Part shown: piece after piece, positions 1-11,645 of the stretch
How positions within the stretch are numbered: the first letter of the stretch is position 1
Layout: each line of letters opens with the position of its first letter
Assembly: GCA_963576735.1 (NCBI GenBank)
Contig: OY755174.1
Coordinates: 7,502,001 to 7,566,000 of the forward strand
Length of the DNA stretch: 64,000 nt
Direction: 5' to 3'
DNA from: Bedellia somnulentella
Taxonomy: Eukaryota; Arthropoda; Insecta; Lepidoptera; Bedelliidae
Translations under genes and position numbers: made by a program
The notes under the pieces: model-generated
Databases searched by the model: none
Told to the model about the DNA's origin: nothing
Seen by the model: only the letters and a program-made list of their open reading frames with translations

Positions 1-144
1 CATAATATATGTACCAAACGACTTGTTCTTAAACCACTGTCATCATTTCTTTCAATCAAACAGAAAGTTATGAATGTGTTAAGTATATTAGTTCCAGTAT
101 TAAAGAAAGATTAAAACAAAATATTTTTTTACTTATTTTTAATA

Positions 145-579
145 GTACATACATATACTCACGGCTATGAATCCCTAGATGGGGTTGCCAGAGCTAAGGA
201 ATTAGAAATTCCTCAGCCGCTTTTGGAAAGTTAAGTGGGGAATAGATGGTGCAATAAAGGTTGTTGGTGATGGGTGTCCCACCTCATCGCCCAAAAACCC
301 CATAAAAGCCCCAATACCGTTAGACGCCTCTTACGTACACCCACCGGACATACATATACTCACGGCTATAAATCCCAAACGGGGTAGCTAGAGCTTCAGA
401 GCTAAAAACTCCTTAGCCAAATTTGGAGAAGATGGTAGAAATAAAGTATCATTGGTGATGGGTCTCCAACCTCATTGCCCAAAAAAGTTCTTAAAAGCCC
501 CAATACCGTTAGTCGCCTCTTACGTATACCCACCGGAAGAAATGGGGTAGTGCTATTCTAAGCCAATACTACACAGCAA
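145..579 (-). mobile_element. SINE1 dimer (two fused SINE1 units)
   Basis: Two SINE1 units lie head to tail on the minus strand. The outer unit starts near 579 with the family head (GCTGTGTAGTRYYGGCTTAG). It ends near 350 with the GCCGTGAGTATATGTATG tail, directly joined to a second unit that starts at CCGGTGGGTGTACG. The second unit ends near 155 in the same tail. TTTAATAGT occurs on both sides (about 138-146 and 594-602) and may be the target duplication. The same fusion point occurs in the copy at 12515-12948. Non-coding. Confidence 0.75.
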
Positions 580-822
580 TCGTTTAAGCAATATTTAATA
601 GTCTTTATACTAAAGCTCAGCCCTGTATTAAGCAGATCGCCATGAACAAACGCATATAGTGTGGTGTATAATCAACTCATGACAGCAGGAAAGTCAACCG
701 GAAGCCATATGCTTGTAAGTCAGCAAATACAGCCTGCAATTGTCAGTTGAGTGGTATTATAGTACCACTTACAGCCCGGTAACTAGCCCTCTAGTCCAAT
801 CTGTTATTCATACACAAACATA

Positions 823-1072
823 CATATACTCACGTCCATAAATCCCGAAAAGGGGTAGACAGAGCCTTAGAGTTAGAAACTCCTCAGCCATTATTTGGAA
901 GTTGATTGGGGGACAAGATTGTAGAAATAAAGTATCTTTGGTGATGGGTCTCTAACCGCATCGCCAAACCACTTCATAAAGCCTCATACCCTTAGTCGCC
1001 TTTTACGACACCCGTGGGTAGAAAGTGTAAGTGAGAAAGGGAGTCATATTCTAAGCCGGCAGAGACTACACC
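823..1072 (-). mobile_element. SINE1 copy
   Basis: This is a diverged SINE1 unit on the minus strand. It carries the tail signature (TATACTCACG on +, followed by ATAAATCCC), the central GATGGGTCTC/CGCATCGCC block and the head CTAAGCCGGC. It belongs to the subfamily with a CCCGTGGGT head. Non-coding. Confidence 0.75.
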
Positions 1073-1282
1073 AATCTGACATAGCCAATCTAGATCCTTT
1101 TACTGATAAAGATATAATAGATATTTTGCTCGAATTGATCTTCTTCTCAGTCGTAACACTCTTGACAGAGTGGTCGTGGTCGTCATTTTGGTTGGGTGAC
1201 CCGCCGCACAATTCGTCGCCATTCCTCTCTGAGGGCTGTTTTTTTGGTGCATTGGTACAGGGGGTCATCCAGCGCTGCTTTG

Positions 1283-1319
1283 ATATATATATATATATTG
1301 ATATATATAATTATAATTG

Positions 1320-1347
<28 letters not shown>
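1283..1347. repeat. (TA)n microsatellite
   Basis: An almost pure TA dinucleotide tract, interrupted near 1300-1320. Confidence 0.9.
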
Positions 1348-1349
<2 letters not shown>

Positions 1350-1350
<1 letters not shown>

Positions 1351-1562
1351 ACTTAACATAAACGTTCACGCCGTTTATCCCCGAAGGGGTTGGCAGAGGT
1401 ACCAATACTCCTGAACTCACATGGCAAGCGCCATCTAGTTTCCAGAGAAGGTACCCACGTTTTGCTTAGACAGTGTACTCACGTGATAGGGGGCAGGCCT
1501 ATCGCCGTTTTGTACGAATACACTGTCACATGACTAAGTACAACCACAGATAATATAATAGG
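1350..1562 (-). mobile_element. SINE2 copy, 3' half
   Basis: This segment carries the SINE2 3' block: AACATAAACG tail, CGTTTATCCCCGAAGGGG, then the CACGTGATAGGGGGCAGGC core. The tRNA-like head seen at 62612-62787 is absent. Minus-strand orientation. Confidence 0.7.
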
Positions 1563-2935
1563 TACAACCCAACTAGCACATAAGCTTTAAAACAAACTGT
1601 ATATCGTTTGTATATCGGTTCCGTTTGAGAATCTACGTGTTAAGAATACCTGTAGTAATAGAGTTATAGAGTGTTCTAACTCACTTATAACCACGAAAGA
1701 GGCCCACGATTTTAGAGGCTAAGGTTCTAGAGAGGTTACAGAGCGGTGGTATATAGGTGCTAAAGTACCTACACAAGAGTGTTTATTCATTCTCAGTTAT
1801 AGCTTCAACCGGTATAACTGCAGTTATGATGAATTAGTAGTATGTCACTTTGAAGCGTATTAGTTATGTAAAATATTCTCAAGTAAGTATCATGCCGCTA
1901 CTTGAGTATATTTACTAACCAATTGTATTTAGTTCTGTAATAACATTGTGTACCAGATCTAGTGTAACATCATGGCGAGATAATAATTGGCAGAAGGATA
2001 GTAAACATATAAGTATTCAAGTTATTGTGAAGTGAAAACGATCTGCCGTTGTGATTTTACGGTAAGTGTATACCATGTTTTCCATCTCAATTTTAACGCG
2101 CTTGGAATTTATTAAAGATTTCCATAAAATTTCAAATTAAACATATAATGAATAACATAGAAACTTAATTTTTTTACCATTTTTTGTAGTTAGTAGCATT
2201 TTAAATAAAGTGGCATCAATGGAATGAAAAAATAACATGAGTAATGAAGTATTTTGTTTTCAAATATTGAATAATTCAGTCAATTTATAGGTTAGTTCAA
2301 CATAACAATGGCGAACTTACATTGAAGGTGTTTGTCGTCACTTAAGACATCTATTACACTTTTTGTGATACAACATCTTTAGTCAAGAATATTGTGCAGG
2401 CTTTAGTACACTTAGCAGTGCAATAATAGACTTAAATAATTACACTTATTATAGCCAAGACACTACAACCGGCTAAGCATTTTACAAACTGACTGGATTA
2501 GGGTTCTTCAATGAAGGAATCAATTATATACCTGTTGTTTTTTTCTTTTCAGACTATTGGCGGTCTCCTCACAAATATTAGCCTCTTCACTCAGTTTCCA
2601 TTCGTATTCAAAGAGCTTACTTAAGAAATACGTCTATACGTACTTGGTCATAATAAATCAATCTAGCCTAATGCGGCTTATTTTATACATATTTAAGTAT
2701 CAAAAGGTTATCTGAATATTTTTTGTAACGATGTGTGATACATAATTTATTTGACACAACAATGTTTTTCTTTATTATTTTATATTCGCAAGTCCCATGA
2801 TTAAATCCCCAAAAGTGGCAGTCAAAACTTAAAATTCGACAATCCAGCAGGAACTGAAACATGAAGACTGATTATAAGACATATATATACATGTCCGTGA
2901 GCGTTAAAGTTCAGTAGATATAACACCGCTTCGTA
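1563..2935. other. No gene seen
   Basis: AT-rich sequence without an open frame of note, splice pattern or recognisable repeat. Confidence 0.5.
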
Positions 2936-3070
2936 ATATCTCTTATGTTTACGCTGTATATCCCCGAAGGGGTTGGCAGAGGTATATATACTTCTAAATA
3001 TCACGTAACATTGACGTCACGTGAATAAAAATTGGTCAGTGCTATTCAAAGCCAACACCACACAATTAAG
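2936..3070 (-). mobile_element. SINE2 3' fragment
   Basis: The GTATATCCCCGAAGGGGTTG block is followed by a diverged CACGTAACATTGACG stretch and a SINE1-like head remnant (GTGCTATTCAAAGCC). Degenerate. Confidence 0.55.
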
Positions 3071-3334
3071 ATACTTAATGACCTTTTATTTCACTCTTAG
3101 CTAGTAGCTGTGTAGTGTGGGAGATTCCTTTTTTTCTTGTTCTACGGAACCATGTTGTTATGCCTCCACTCGAACTTGACCAAAATTGCTCGTATTAGGG
3201 CTATTTAAATTTCTGCTTTGTAGCGAATCTTCTTTATTTTTCGTAACCACTGGAACAACATAATCTAATAGGATATTATCAAAACTATTTGATGGTTTTG
3301 GGTCATTCGTACCAATATAAGTAATGCTGCTAAG

Positions 3335-3940
3335 TTGGCATCTATTGAAAATCACGTAGTGGAGCTTGAGTCAGCGCGGAAGGCCCAAACTGCTCAAATA
3401 ACTTGCATACAATCTCGAATTGACGCTATTGAAAGCATAATGCAGGAGAAAGAGCAGTGGGACAGGATGAACAATGTCGAGTTGAAAGGTGTCCCTGAGA
3501 CCGCGAACGAGAATCTCTTCAGTATAGTAACTGCCGTTGGAACGCACATTCAATATCCCATCTCCAAACAGCAAATAAATTTTGTCGCGCGAGTACGTTC
3601 TAAAGATAGTAATCAGATCAAACCTATTATTGTATGTTTCAATAACCGGTACGCCAAGGAGGATTTCATAGCTGCGGCTAGAGCATCAGCTAGGCAATCT
3701 CCGCTAATGGCGGCATCGCTTGGTCTCAAAGGCAATACAAGAATTTACGTAAACGACCATCTTACCGTCCAAAACAAGGAGCTGCTTACGAAGACTAAGA
3801 AAGTTGCTAAAGAAATGGGTTTTCAGTACATATGGGTCAAACACGCGAAGATCTTTGTGCGACGCGACGATACATCGAAAATTGTGCATATAAGATCAGC
3901 GAAGGATCTCTCAAAGATGTCTACTACTCAGCGAGATTGA
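3335..3940 (+). CDS. LINE ORF1, FP25K-like C-terminal domain (5' incomplete)
   Basis: The 201-residue frame has a coiled-coil-like start (residues 1-45), then a part of the type NVELKGVPE...ENL. It ends in the segment IYVNDHLTVQNKELLTKTK-...-WVKHAKIFVRRDD. That pattern is typical of lepidopteran LINE ORF1 proteins, whose C-terminal half matches the Pfam baculovirus FP domain. Such proteins bind RNA as nucleic-acid chaperones. Full-length relatives usually carry an N-terminal PHD-like zinc finger, absent here, so the frame is probably 5'-truncated and the first ATG is not a trusted start. A 279-bp spacer separates it from ORF2. Confidence 0.7.
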   Translation: MASIENHVVELESARKAQTAQITCIQSRIDAIESIMQEKEQWDRMNNVELKGVPETANENLFSIVTAVGTHIQYPISKQQINFVARVRSKDSNQIKPIIVCFNNRYAKEDFIAAARASARQSPLMAASLGLKGNTRIYVNDHLTVQNKELLTKTKKVAKEMGFQYIWVKHAKIFVRRDDTSKIVHIRSAKDLSKMSTTQRD

Positions 3941-4219
3941 TCTATACTAAGCTAGTTTGCAACGCATATTTTGCTAAGTTTGTCTCTGTTATTTTTGTTT
4001 ATCATTGTTTGTACATCGTACGTTCACGTTCTCGAATGAGTTATGCCTCTTTAATATAGCAAATTTTGAATAATGCTTACGCCTTAAACATCCCCACTAA
4101 CAATCTCAATTACATCTATGGTGCTTGGCTTCTAAGGTTGGCCCATGCAATTTATTATATTAACTGCATCCTAATTTACTTCATTCGCTGCTATCTTTCC
4201 TGTTGTTCTGCTTTAGCAA

Positions 4220-7111
4220 ATGGCTAGTCTAAATATTTACCATCAAAATGTACGCGGACTGCGCACTAAAACGTGTGAATTCTTAAGAAATGTTTACCTC
4301 AACACTTATGATATTATATCAATTACAGAGACTTGGTTAATCGACAGCATTCAGGATATGGAAATGTTTGATGCTAGGTATCTGGTCTGGAAACGACACC
4401 GTGATTACGAGTTTACAGGTCAAGCCAAGGGCGGAGGTGTTCTCATGGCAGTAAGGCGAGATCTCAATACAATTGAGCGGGAAGATTGGCGTAGCTCTGC
4501 AGAAGATATTTGGATTACTGTCACTCATAAAAGTAAACGTCCTTGTGCCTCATATAACATTCACATCTGTACTGTTTACCTGTGTGATCAGAAGCGTGGA
4601 CTATCTTATAACGATCAATTAAGAAACTTTTCAGATAAACTGTATGATTTAGTAATCTCTCATCCTTTAGATAAATTTATAATTTTGGGAGATTTCAATT
4701 TAAGTGGTCACGTAGGATGGAGTAGAATCGGTGATAGTTTAGAACTTTGGCCCACTGAATATAGTAGTAGCGAACCAATAGTTAATTTTATTGACACCAT
4801 AGCCGCATGCAACTTATCTCAATTTAATGGTGAAGTGAACTGTAATGACCGAGTACTAGACCTTGTACTGTCAAATGATGTAGTTAATGTACAATCGTGT
4901 GATGCCCCTCTTGTAAGCGAAGATCCTCATCACCGATCTCTTGTCATTGAGGCTAAATTCGTTGAACTCCATAGGTTAGAAGAACTTCCTCAATATAGAT
5001 ACGATTTCAAGCGGGGGGACTATGATACCATCTCTGCAGAACTCAAAGCTGTAGATTGGTCAGCACTTCTTAGAGCTGGAAGCGTAGACGATGCAGTCGA
5101 TCTACTATACCAAAAGATATATAAGCTTCGTGATATGTACATACCGAAGAAACTTGTTAAACCTAACGTGTATCCGGCCTGGTACAATAGTACATTAAAA
5201 AAGATATTAAAAGAGAAATTTAAATTTCATCAAAAATTCAAAGTTTACAGTAACACCGTTGACTACCAAACCTTTTCACTTCTTCGACAAAGAGCAGCCT
5301 TAGTGGAAGAAAACTGTTATAACCAGTATATGAAAGATATCCAGTCTTCCATCATTAAGGATCCCAAAGCTTTTTGGTCATATGCTAAAAGTAAGTATAA
5401 GTCTAATTCCTTTCCTAAAATTATGAAGTACAAAGATGTCACTGCTGACACAGGCCAGGATATCAGCAATTTGTTCGCTACTTATTTCCACTCTACTTTC
5501 TCTATTGGTAACCCTAGCACTACAAGCATTACAAACTTAAGTCATGAAAAGACCATCCCTGTCACAACTTGCAGCCTGTCTTCAATTGAGGTGTCTCAAA
5601 CTGAAGTACTTAAGTTACTTAAATCACTAGACCTTTCAAAAGCTGGTGGTCCTGATCTGATACCACCTTTATATATAGTTAAGTGTGCTGAAGCACTGTC
5701 GATCCCTATATATATTTTATACACTAGGTCTTTGCAGGAAGGTCTCGTGCCCAAAATTTGGAAGTCCGCATTTGTATCACCCGTTCACAAAAAAGGAGAT
5801 AAAGCTAATGTAGAAAATTACAGACCTATCTCTAAGTTATGTCTCTTTGCTAAAATTTTAGAAAGATTGGTATATAACCAACTTTATGCAGCTTTAAAGT
5901 CTTCATTCAGCCTTGAGCAACACGGCTTCTTGAAAAAAAGGTCTACAACATCTAATTTAATTCTCGCCCATGATCTTATATCGAAAGGTATGGATGAAGG
6001 TAGTCAGGTTGATGTCATATACACCGACTACAGCAAGTGCTTTGATCGAATTGACCACAGCCTACTCCTTGCCAAGCTATCCGTTGCTGGCATTCATGGT
6101 GATTTGCTAAGATGGTTCTCGTCATACATTGAAAATCGTAGTCAGGCAGTAGTTCTCTCAGGTTTCTCATCTAACTGGACTATAATACCATCAGGAGTAC
6201 CTCAAGGATCCTTATTAGGGCCTCTTCTATTTATAATATTTATCAATGAAATTAATTACTGTTTCCACAGCTCTAAGATATTATTATTTGCAGACGATAT
6301 GAAAGTTTTAAAAACCATTAATGACCATCTTGACATAGAATTACTTCAAAACGATCTGGACCGATTTACTCTATATTGCGAAGAGAATAAGCTAGATCTA
6401 AATGTATCGAAATGTTTCTATGTAAGTTACTCACGCAAATCAAGAGTTTTGAACAAAAGTTATATTTTAAAAGGACAAAATGTTCAGAAAGTAGATGTGA
6501 TTAGGGACCTGGGAGTACTATTTGACTCTAAGCTGTTGTTTGATAAACACGTGGACAGTATAGTATCAAAGTCATCAAAAGCTCTGGGATTCTTGATGAG
6601 AACTTGCGCTAGTTTTGATAATATCAAAGCTATTAAGATTATTTACTGCTCGTTTGTTAGAAGCCATTTAGAATACGCGTCGCAAGTGTGGAACCCGAAC
6701 TATAACATCTATATTCGGCGTATCGAGGGTATCCAAAGGAGGTTCCTTCGATATGTTGATTACAAAACGCGACAATATACAGCCGGTTACCATCAGAGAT
6801 GCATTCGATATCATTTCTTGCCCCTTGAAGCCAGGCGCCGTATAAGTGACATGTGTTACTTGTTTGATATTGTTAGAGGAGTAGTGGATTGTCCCGAGTT
6901 GCTTAGCAAAATTTACTTACGCACCAACCAAAAGGCCTTAAGGAAACGACCCGTCTTAAGTGTCCCAAAAGCTAATACCAATTATAGGCGTAACTCATTT
7001 CTATTACGTGCATGTACTAAATTTAATGAATCAATAGTAGATTTAGATATTTTCGATACAAGCACTACAAGAGTAAGAAAATTATTAACTAATTTACATT
7101 TCGGCCAATAA
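4220..7111 (+). CDS. LINE ORF2: AP endonuclease and reverse transcriptase
   Basis: A 963-residue uninterrupted frame. The N-terminal apurinic-like endonuclease has LNIYHQNVRGLRT (residues 4-16), an ETWL motif near 39, GDFN near 157 and the catalytic-type DPHHRS near 235. The reverse transcriptase has NYRPIS near 533, DYSKCFDRID near 603, GVPQGSLLGPLLF near 655 and the FADD catalytic box near 690. The protein nicks target DNA and copies the element RNA there (target-primed reverse transcription). There is no RNase H domain or CCHC knuckle that I can see. The frame is intact, so the copy is relatively young, although ORF1 is incomplete. Confidence 0.9.
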   Translation: MASLNIYHQNVRGLRTKTCEFLRNVYLNTYDIISITETWLIDSIQDMEMFDARYLVWKRHRDYEFTGQAKGGGVLMAVRRDLNTIEREDWRSSAEDIWITVTHKSKRPCASYNIHICTVYLCDQKRGLSYNDQLRNFSDKLYDLVISHPLDKFIILGDFNLSGHVGWSRIGDSLELWPTEYSSSEPIVNFIDTIAACNLSQFNGEVNCNDRVLDLVLSNDVVNVQSCDAPLVSEDPHHRSLVIEAKFVELHRLEELPQYRYDFKRGDYDTISAELKAVDWSALLRAGSVDDAVDLLYQKIYKLRDMYIPKKLVKPNVYPAWYNSTLKKILKEKFKFHQKFKVYSNTVDYQTFSLLRQRAALVEENCYNQYMKDIQSSIIKDPKAFWSYAKSKYKSNSFPKIMKYKDVTADTGQDISNLFATYFHSTFSIGNPSTTSITNLSHEKTIPVTTCSLSSIEVSQTEVLKLLKSLDLSKAGGPDLIPPLYIVKCAEALSIPIYILYTRSLQEGLVPKIWKSAFVSPVHKKGDKANVENYRPISKLCLFAKILERLVYNQLYAALKSSFSLEQHGFLKKRSTTSNLILAHDLISKGMDEGSQVDVIYTDYSKCFDRIDHSLLLAKLSVAGIHGDLLRWFSSYIENRSQAVVLSGFSSNWTIIPSGVPQGSLLGPLLFIIFINEINYCFHSSKILLFADDMKVLKTINDHLDIELLQNDLDRFTLYCEENKLDLNVSKCFYVSYSRKSRVLNKSYILKGQNVQKVDVIRDLGVLFDSKLLFDKHVDSIVSKSSKALGFLMRTCASFDNIKAIKIIYCSFVRSHLEYASQVWNPNYNIYIRRIEGIQRRFLRYVDYKTRQYTAGYHQRCIRYHFLPLEARRRISDMCYLFDIVRGVVDCPELLSKIYLRTNQKALRKRPVLSVPKANTNYRRNSFLLRACTKFNESIVDLDIFDTSTTRVRKLLTNLHFGQ

Positions 7112-7306
7112 TTTCTACACTAACCTCAACATTATAATTATTTCATTGTTACCTAAATCTTTTTAGTTTTTAGTTCTGTAAGTATTATGTTATTTTGCTA
7201 TAGGTGAAGATTTGTAAATGGCATTGTGTATTCATAATTAGTATTTTATTGTTTGTATTGGTCTGTTAATCTTCCAAAGAAAATAAAATAAAATAAAATA
7301 AAATAA

Positions 7307-7894
7307 TATTACAGAATCCAAAAAGTACGACTTTCCTGTTGAATATATTAAGGCCTGCCTCGGAGTGTTAATAAAAGTCCATAGTTTTGTCTAACACTAT
7401 TACTTTTATAATATCTTTAAAGTGTACCTGCCTAGCGCAATTTGCTTTAATAAAGTGAACATTACAGCTTAAATCTATATAAATGAGTTGTTCAACACTT
7501 TTAGTATTTTGAGTTGCTAAAATATTGACCAACTCTCTTTTACAACCAATACCTGCACCTTATATTCAATATAATACCTAAAGACTTATAAGACACTCCG
7601 CGGCAACAACTACACAACAATAAGTGTTAACGTGAGTCAGCGAGCACTGTTGTGTAGATTTAGGTGCTACAAACAGGTTTGGGCTATAACATCTTAACGG
7701 TACTTGCTGCGATTAGCACTATTCTAACTCTAAAAACTGTTTAACACCGTTCATTAAAGTTTTAGAACCACTGTTGGAGCTAAATTTATTTTCTAACTCC
7801 TCTATAACATTTTAAGTTAGAACTGAGATAATTATTACTCATTTAAACAGAGTAAAGCTATATTAAAACCTGCAATTGACACCAAAATGTTAGT
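7307..7894. other. No gene seen
   Basis: AT-rich flank after the LINE tail, with no supported feature. Confidence 0.5.
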
Positions 7895-8072
7895 TGGGAA
7901 CTCAGCCATGTGGGTTTCCTCACGATGTTTTCCCTCACCGTTAGCAACCATGATAAATTAACCACACATATGACTTTAGAAAAGACAAATTGGTGTAGGC
8001 CCGTCCCAGGATTGGAACTCACGCCCTTTCTGTTTTTCGGGCGGGTGTTCTACCCACTGGACTATCATGTCG

Positions 8073-8075
<3 letters not shown>
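7895..8075 (-). mobile_element. SINE2 copy, tRNA-like head half
   Basis: On the minus strand this reads TAGTCCAGTGGGTAGAACAC (A-box-like) and then GAGTTCCAATCC (B-box-like). It continues with the GTCTTTTCTAAAGTC and CCATGGTTGC blocks shared with 60957-61313 and 62401-62787. It marks SINE2 as tRNA-derived. Confidence 0.7.

Positions 8076-8132
<57 letters not shown>
8076..8132. repeat. (TA)n microsatellite
   Basis: A pure TA tract abutting the SINE2 head. Confidence 0.95.
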
Positions 8133-8136
<4 letters not shown>

Positions 8137-8589
8137 AGATAATATAATACTATACTAGTACAGATACCCAATCCCATACAACGAAATGTGATGTGCTTAT
8201 ATACCCTTATTCGACGGGCTATTTTCTAATTGCTATATTTTCCGCTAGATGGCGTTAAATTCGCATGCATCGTAGCAAATGTAAAGCACATAGTAGTTCC
8301 AATTAAGGTCACAGATGTCACTACAAAATGATTAAAACAAAATGCATAACAAAGCCCGATATCTCAACTCGGCTAATATTAGGAAATGGCGGCTGCGGGG
8401 CGCACGGGGCGGGGGCGCCTTGGTAACACGAGCGAGACAGATTTTATTACTTTATGACTTTCTTTCACTAAATGTTTATTTGCAAATTTGCAAATATGGT
8501 CAAGGACAAAATCGTCAACAAGGCCAATTGCGTACGAGTATTACATCTGTTTGTAGATTTTTGTTGTCGATATTCTTCTCTGCTATGTG

Positions 8590-8765
8590 TCGGCTTAGAA
8601 TAGCACTACCCCATTTCTTACCGTGATTGTTCGTAACCACCATCGGGGACCCACCATCAAAAATCTTTGTTTTATAATCTTATCCCAACACAAGTTCCAA
8701 AAGTAGCGAACGAATTTCTTATTCCGAAGCTCTGGCTACCCCTTCTAGGGATTTATAGTCCAAAA
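8590..8765 (+). mobile_element. Degenerate SINE1 copy
   Basis: It has the head TCGGCTTAGAATAGCACTAC and the 3' part GAAGCTCTGGCTACCCCTTC followed by GGGATTTATAG, with a diverged middle. Directly downstream, 8769-8818 is a small perfect-looking hairpin (TGTGTGTATTCTGTTTATT and its complement). Confidence 0.6.
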
Positions 8766-8818
8766 TATATGTGTGTATTCTGTTTATTAAAATTGAATAA
8801 ACAGAATACACACATTTA

Positions 8819-9304
8819 TTTATTTAATAACATCGTGCTCGTGCAAGACGTATGCGTGCTGTAGTGACGACGTATAATAGCACTACTCCGCATCATTCCG
8901 TCAGTGAGGTATTGAGTGACTGATTTGAGTTGTTTAGTTTGAGGGTTTAATTTCATTGATTGGTTGGCGATGTGGTGATAGACCACGAATATTTAATAAA
9001 AAATTGTATCTTCCAAGCTGACATTCCACAAGCATCTGTGGGTTTGTCGCATTCAAACTTTTGGTTATTACTTTAGAATACTATAATGTCAGCTCAAAAT
9101 AGTATCATTTAATATTATAAATTATAATACATTATAATTAATTTTATTGGGTTATGTGGCTCGAATGTTAACCCATTTCCAAAAAACAATGATTCTTTTA
9201 AAATCTTTTCTCCACATAAAGCGGCTAGTAATTTGAAAATGTTGAAAGTAGTATGATATATATTGAAAAAATCTATAGCTGGTTTCAACTGCAATCATAC
9301 GGAC
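8819..9304. other. No gene seen
   Basis: No open frame, splice pattern or repeat that I can support. Confidence 0.4.
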
Positions 9305-9545
9305 ATTTAACTCAAACGTTAACGCCGAATATCCCCGAACGGGGTTGGCAGAGGTACCAATACTTCTGATAATCACGTGACATTGTCACCGGGTGTTCAG
9401 AGTCCACGTTTCCTCGGACAGTGTACTCACGTGATAGGGGGCAGGCCCATCGCCGTTTTGTACAAATACAATGTCCCAGGGTTAGGAAACTAGTCGTCTG
9501 CAACTGCAAGATAAGCGGTGTTCTACCCACTGAGCTACTAAGTCG
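9305..9545 (-). mobile_element. SINE2 copy, internally deleted
   Basis: The 3' block (CGCCGAATATCCCCGAACGG) and the CACGTGATAGGGGGCAGGC core are present. They are followed by a tRNA-head remnant GTGTTCTACCCACTGAGCTA at 9517-9536. Confidence 0.7.
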
Positions 9546-9782
9546 TCATTAAACTAATTATTTTATTTTATCTAGGTACCTACGCGCTACCCTACAGTAC
9601 AGAATACTTATCCTATTTGTAAAAAGTATTTATCAATCTTGCCACACACATCACACACTGACATACATATTAATATTTCTCATACCGTTGGAGTAACAGA
9701 AAATATAAATCTCATTGTTTAATCATAATAACATAATGCAAAATGCTGTATACCTTGCTGTTTTTTAAAAAAAACATTATTA

Positions 9783-9935
9783 CATACATAAATATACTTA
9801 CGACTATAAATCCCTAGAAGGGGTAGCCAGCTTCGAAAAAGTCAATCACTGAGTTATTAATATTAATTCAAACGTTCACACCGCAAATCCCCGACGGTAG
9901 TGCAGGCAGGGGTACTAATACTAAAAATCAACTTT
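9783..9935 (-). mobile_element. SINE1 fragment followed by SINE2 fragment
   Basis: 9783-9832 is the SINE1 3' end (ACTATAAATCCCTAGAAGGG). 9868-9925 is the SINE2 3' block with ACCGCAAATCCCCGACGG. Both are short remnants. Confidence 0.55.
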
Positions 9936-9964
9936 CTACAACAAAGTACTAACAGATATAAAAA

Positions 9965-10195
9965 TAACATACATACATATACTTACGGCTATAAATCCCA
10001 AGAAGAGGTAGCCAGAGCTTCAGAGCTAGAAACTCCTCAGTCACATTTAAAAGTTGATAGGGGAGAAAATGGTATAAATAAATTATCGTTAGTGATGGGC
10101 CTCCAAAAATCCCTTAAAAGCCCCAATACCGTAAGTCGCCTCTTACGTTCACCCACCGGAAGTAATGTGGTAGCGACATTCTAAGCCGACACTAC
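9965..10195 (-). mobile_element. SINE1 copy
   Basis: A near-complete SINE1 unit: CATACATATACTTACGGC tail, AGCTTCAGAGCTAGAAACTC, GTGATGGGCCTCC, and the CTAAGCCGACACTACACTGC head end. Confidence 0.75.
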
Positions 10196-10259
10196 ACTGC
10201 TAAAAAATAGTGATAAGAAATGGAACAAGGTTATTTTTGAGCGATGCGGCAGGAATTAA

Positions 10260-10505
10260 AGTTACATATATATTCTCACGCCGTTAGTTCACATTGGGAT
10301 AGTTAGAGACTATCAATCGCCACTTTGTACGACCCTGGCAAACTTGGGACACTTGTATTTTTAAGCACAGTCTCTTTTTGGTCCAAACGTGTACGCCGAG
10401 GTCGTTAAAAAATTAAAATCACTTAAAAAGCCCCTATACCCCGTGAGTCGCCTCTTGCAATCACCCACGAGTAGTAATAGGGTAGTGTTATTTTAAGTCG
10501 ACAAA
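10260..10505 (-). mobile_element. Composite RTE 3' end and SINE1 remnant
   Basis: 10265-10410 resembles the 3' end of the RTE LINE at 39234 (TCTCACGCCGTTAGTTCACA, then a diverged TTGGTCCAAACGTG). 10420-10505 resembles the SINE1 head (CCCGTGAGTCGCCTCTTGC). Degenerate. Confidence 0.5.
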
Positions 10506-11414
10506 TATCACCAATTCGATTATTTGGACGCAAATCAAAACAAGTAAGATACGTCAATAAACACCATCTCATTTTGGCGCAATCTATTGTCAGAAGTTGA
10601 AATCACTAAACATTTTAGTTAAATAGATGTAGTTCTACAATAATCATTTGGGAATACAATTTCATAAAAATAAAAATACAGTTTTTTTTATATTTTGCTT
10701 ATATTTGTAATAATTTATGTTTTATGGTATTAAGTGACAAAATAAATTACCTTGTTATATTTATCTAACTGTCTTTTGGCTTTTTAAACGATAATTAGCC
10801 ACTTTAAGTTTTTATTTTAAAAGTCGACTATATCTTAACTCCATCTATTGAGCCTAGAGGTAACTAAAAACATTTTGTATGAGATGGTATACCATGATAT
10901 ATATATATATATATATATATCAATTATATTCTATTGTTGATCTTCTTTTCCTTTGTAATATTTTTATTATTTTTTATGAAATTTTCGTTTGCTTTCTTTA
11001 TGCTGATTGTTAAGTGTTTCTTAATGTATGTGAGTGTAACTGTGCTTTTCTTTGTATGTAGCAATGAATAAATGTTTTCTTTCTTTCTTTATATATATAT
11101 AAAGAAATTTTATGTCTGTCTTTATGTCTTTATATCCAAATAGATCTTTATTTCTAAAATGGAAATGTGTCTGAAATTGTCTTCTGATCTAGTTAGATCT
11201 ATTTGAAATGTATTAGGAAGCAATGGTTCAGATACCTGGGGCACTCTAAAAGTTTTGCACTTCTAGCTAATCGGACCTCCTATTTGAATATTTAATGTTA
11301 AACTTTTTAAAACATTGCAACCTTCTTAACAGTAAAAAATAAATGACGGGAAATCATTTGTCATTTGTTTTTTATCCCACATCAAAGTTTTACGTACGCA
11401 ACGAAAATAGAATT
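10506..11414. other. No gene; short TA tract
   Basis: AT-rich, with a (TA)n tract at 10897-10921 and a TATATATAAAGAAATTTTATG repeat-like edge near 11092. Nothing else is supported. Confidence 0.4.
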
Positions 11415-11645
11415 AAGAGCCAGCGCACACGAGAAACTTTTGTTTCGCGACAGGTGCGTCGCGGGCATGTCTCCGAACCCGCGGACAAGAAAGTCTCCCC
11501 GAAGTCGCGTCGCTACGTGTACCTTCATAATAACCCATAGACTTGATGAAGGAGACAAAATAGTTAGTACCAATACCGTTAGTCGCCTCTTACGTACACC
11601 CACCGGAAGAAATGAGGTAGTGCTATTCTAAGCCGACACTACACA
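11415..11645. mobile_element. Fragment of the GCGCACACGAG inverted-repeat element, then SINE1 head
   Basis: 11416-11565 starts with AGCCAGCGCACACGAGAAAC. It is homologous to the arm at 12141-12290 (including CCGCGGACAAGAAAGTCTCC). From about 11567 it is replaced by a SINE1 head (CGTTAGTCGCCTCTTACG to CTACACAGC). Confidence 0.6.

Larger units (their letters stand above)
3335..7306 (+). mobile_element. Jockey/CR1-type non-LTR retrotransposon
   Basis: The element holds an ORF1 piece (3335-3940), a spacer and a full ORF2 (4220-7111). It ends in a pentanucleotide AAATA-repeat tail at about 7281-7306. Upstream of 3335 the ORF1 frame is lost, so the 5' end is truncated or rearranged. No target duplication was identified. 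Clade placement (Jockey or CR1 group) rests on the general look of the reverse transcriptase and is not firm. Confidence 0.85.
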
